Shown piece by piece: positions 11,112 to 11,415 of a stretch of 11,415 nucleotides of DNA (the stretch's first letter is position 1; every line of letters begins with the position of its first letter). The notes beneath the pieces are model-generated. The model was not told where the DNA came from. It searched no databases and saw nothing but the letters and a program-made list of their open reading frames with translations. The translations under genes were made by a program, and so were the position numbers. Source of the stretch: Pseudomonadota bacterium (GTDB lineage: Bacteria > Pseudomonadota > Gammaproteobacteria > Burkholderiales > Rhodocyclaceae); NCBI GenBank assembly GCA_023459095.1, contig JAEWVQ010000144.1, forward strand, positions 1 through 11,415, read 5' to 3'.

Positions 11112-11415
11112 TGAGGGCTGCGCGTGCGGTCAGGGTAGCCCTGCTCTTTGCTGCGCTTATTCCAGCGTTGGCATCTTCAGCCCCTATCCCATGCAAGGTG
11201 ATCGGCGTCGCCGATGGCGACACGCTGACTTGTCTCACTGCCGATAAGACACAGATCAAGGTGAGGTTGGCGCAGATCGACGCCCCGGAAAGCGGGCAGC
11301 CATATGGCCAGGCCTCGAAGCGCACGCTTTCAGACCTTGTGTTTGGCAAGGAAGTGACCATCGATTCAGAGACCACAGACCGTTACGGCCGCACGGTGGC
11401 GACGGTGCGCAGTGG
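11108..11415 (+). CDS. Exported thermonuclease-like protein (SNase fold), cut by window edge
   Basis: The 102 visible residues begin MMRAARAVRVALLFAALIPA followed by L-A-S-S-A, a typical Sec signal peptide with likely cleavage around residues 22-25. The mature part has the staphylococcal nuclease pattern: V-A-D-G-D-T-L (34-40), K-V-R-L-A-Q-I-D-A-P-E-S (51-62) and D-R-Y-G-R-T (91-96). Arg53, Asp58, Glu61 and Arg95 line up with the known catalytic Arg35, Asp40, Glu43 and Arg87 of the S. aureus enzyme, so it is probably an active calcium-dependent nuclease acting outside the cytoplasm. ATG occurs at 11108 and again at 11111; the first overlaps the BRCT stop (ATGA), indicating a two-gene operon. 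The remainder lies beyond the window. Such genes are common cargo on proteobacterial mobile elements. Confidence 0.85.
   Translation, partial: MMRAARAVRVALLFAALIPALASSAPIPCKVIGVADGDTLTCLTADKTQIKVRLAQIDAPESGQPYGQASKRTLSDLVFGKEVTIDSETTDRYGRTVATVRS

Overview
The window looks like the early and regulatory half of a temperate phage, or a phage-derived integrative element, in a GC-rich proteobacterium. Base composition and gene families suggest a betaproteobacterium such as a Rhodocyclales or Burkholderiales member; this is an inference from style, not a match. No capsid, terminase, portal, tail or lysis gene is visible.

Layout. From about 9.8 kb down to base 1 nearly everything is on the minus strand and packed head to tail, often with ATGA/GTGA overlaps, so it reads as one long early operon. 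In transcription order it encodes: a ribbon-helix-helix protein, a P22_AR_N-type antirepressor, a CII-family regulator, a 72-aa unknown, an Ogr/Delta-like zinc finger, a zinc-finger/Toprim/P-loop primase-helicase, five small unknown proteins (one with a possible helix-turn-helix), another unknown protein of 151 aa, a DUF2528-like protein, a C5 cytosine DNA methyltransferase, a small damaged or unusually started ORF, a 73-aa unknown, an AlpA/excisionase-like protein, and the N-terminus of a tyrosine integrase that runs off the left edge.

Switch. A sigma70-like promoter (TTGACG, 17 bp, AATAAT) at 9840-9868 drives the early operon leftward. An 18-bp palindrome (TTTGCACG AA CGTGCAAA, 9844-9861) fills its spacer and is the obvious repressor operator. 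The repressor gene (9880-10314, plus strand) points the other way. A perfect TATAAT at 9801-9806 on the plus strand may be a repressor promoter facing the early promoter. The repressor has an XRE helix-turn-helix but no S24 peptidase domain. With an antirepressor and a CII-like protein in the early operon, the circuit resembles P2/186/P22-type logic more than a LexA-like cleavable lambda CI.

Right flank. Behind the repressor lie two plus-strand genes joined by an ATGA overlap: a protein with a TerB-like helical half and a C-terminal BRCT domain, and an exported staphylococcal-nuclease-like protein that runs off the right edge. They look like cargo (moron) genes or the start of host or element flanking DNA.

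Most notable points: about five 40-residue repeats in the methyltransferase where target recognition is expected; a 28-nt palindrome inside the antirepressor at a local insertion; the palindrome-filled early promoter; a coding-like small ORF with no ordinary start; and the BRCT-nuclease pair.
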